NCBI GenBank assembly: GCA_030617005.1
Contig: JAUWWH010000074.1
Location: forward strand, 1 to 5,712
From: Candidatus Bathyarchaeota archaeon
GTDB lineage: Archaea; Thermoproteota; Bathyarchaeia; RBG-16-48-13; GCA-020355125
Reading direction: 5' to 3'
DNA length: 5,712 nucleotides
A program made the translations under genes and the position numbers. Within the stretch, counting starts at the first letter, position 1; each line of letters begins with the position of its first letter. Below the pieces are notes generated by a model, which searched no databases, was not told the DNA's origin, and worked only from the letters and a program-made list of their open reading frames with translations. Of this stretch, positions 5,493-5,712 are shown piece after piece.

Positions 5493-5712
5493 TCATCTTT
5501 CTAAATTCTTTTTCTTTAACAAGTATAAAATTTCTTCCTGTACTTTACGGCTACTCCCAATCATATCAGCGATGAGGGCTAATATTACCACTTGAAAACC
5601 AACTATTAAAAGAACTGCTGTTAAAATCGCCGAGGGAATATATGATGTTACCATCCCAGTGTTAAGGTAGTGGATAAAAACTCTGAACCCAAAAACTAAA
5701 CCTATTAACATA
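5493..5712 (-). CDS. GT2 glycosyltransferase, dolichol-phosphate-mannose-synthase-like, C-terminal membrane part (partial)
   Basis: Only the last 72 or so codons are inside the window, and the catalytic GT-A domain lies beyond its right edge. What is visible is two hydrophobic segments (about the first 16 residues, and about 26-50), then IGSSRKVQEEILYLLKKK as a cytoplasmic tail ending at TGA 5495-5493. This pattern, with FGFRVFIHY..TG before a proline-containing second helix, a Gly-Phe-Gln near the end of that helix and a tail close to 'R..QEEILY', is typical of archaeal Dpm1/GtrB-type GT2 proteins that transfer a sugar to a polyprenyl phosphate. The donor sugar cannot be read from this fragment. 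About 190 bases separate it from the GT9 gene, so the two may not share a transcript. Confidence 0.7.
   Translation of the reverse strand, partial: MLIGLVFGFRVFIHYLNTGMVTSYIPSAILTAVLLIVGFQVVILALIADMIGSSRKVQEEILYLLKKKNLER

Overview
The window is one contiguous run of minus-strand genes for making and transferring sugars, most likely heptose. No tRNA, rRNA, CRISPR array or insertion sequence was seen. The organism is probably an archaeon, perhaps from the Thermoproteota/Bathyarchaeia side. This is inferred from a dolichol-phosphate-mannose-synthase-like GT2 tail, an archaeal-looking GT-C/YfhO-type membrane protein, A/T-only promoter-like DNA, frequent GTG/TTG starts with GGAG-type ribosome binding sites, and separate (unfused) HldE kinase and nucleotidyltransferase genes. 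The taxon is not proven by the sequence.

Layout, in the direction of transcription (right to left): (1) 5712-5493, C-terminal end of a membrane-anchored GT2 glycosyltransferase, cut by the window edge. (2) 5300-4071, a GT9 (heptosyltransferase-like) glycosyltransferase with an N-terminal membrane anchor, interrupted in frame by adjacent TAA and TGA stops, so it reads as an N-terminal and a C-terminal half. (3) 3943-1323, a tight four-gene unit: gmhA (sedoheptulose-7-phosphate isomerase), gmhB (heptose-bisphosphate phosphatase), a PfkB-type heptose-7-phosphate kinase and a RfaE2-type heptose-1-phosphate nucleotidyltransferase. (4) 1177-1, the N-terminal 392 residues of a large polytopic membrane protein that runs off the window.

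Together, genes 2 and 3 encode the whole route from sedoheptulose 7-phosphate to a nucleotide-activated D-glycero-beta-D-manno-heptose (ADP-heptose by family precedent), plus a GT9 enzyme of the family that normally uses ADP-heptose. The GT2 and GT-C-like proteins suggest that the product enters a lipid-linked or surface glycan. No HldD epimerase is present in the window.

The most notable signal is that the genes at the two ends of the module look damaged or recoded. The nucleotidyltransferase stops at a TAG placed exactly before its terminal STT motif, and the frame stays open for another 14 codons with the expected sequence. Its HxGH motif reads HIRH, the kinase's NxxE motif reads NVNN, and the GT9 gene is split in the same frame by tandem stops. 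GmhA and GmhB keep all the key residues I can identify. Either the pathway is decaying from its downstream end, or some of these stops are bypassed.
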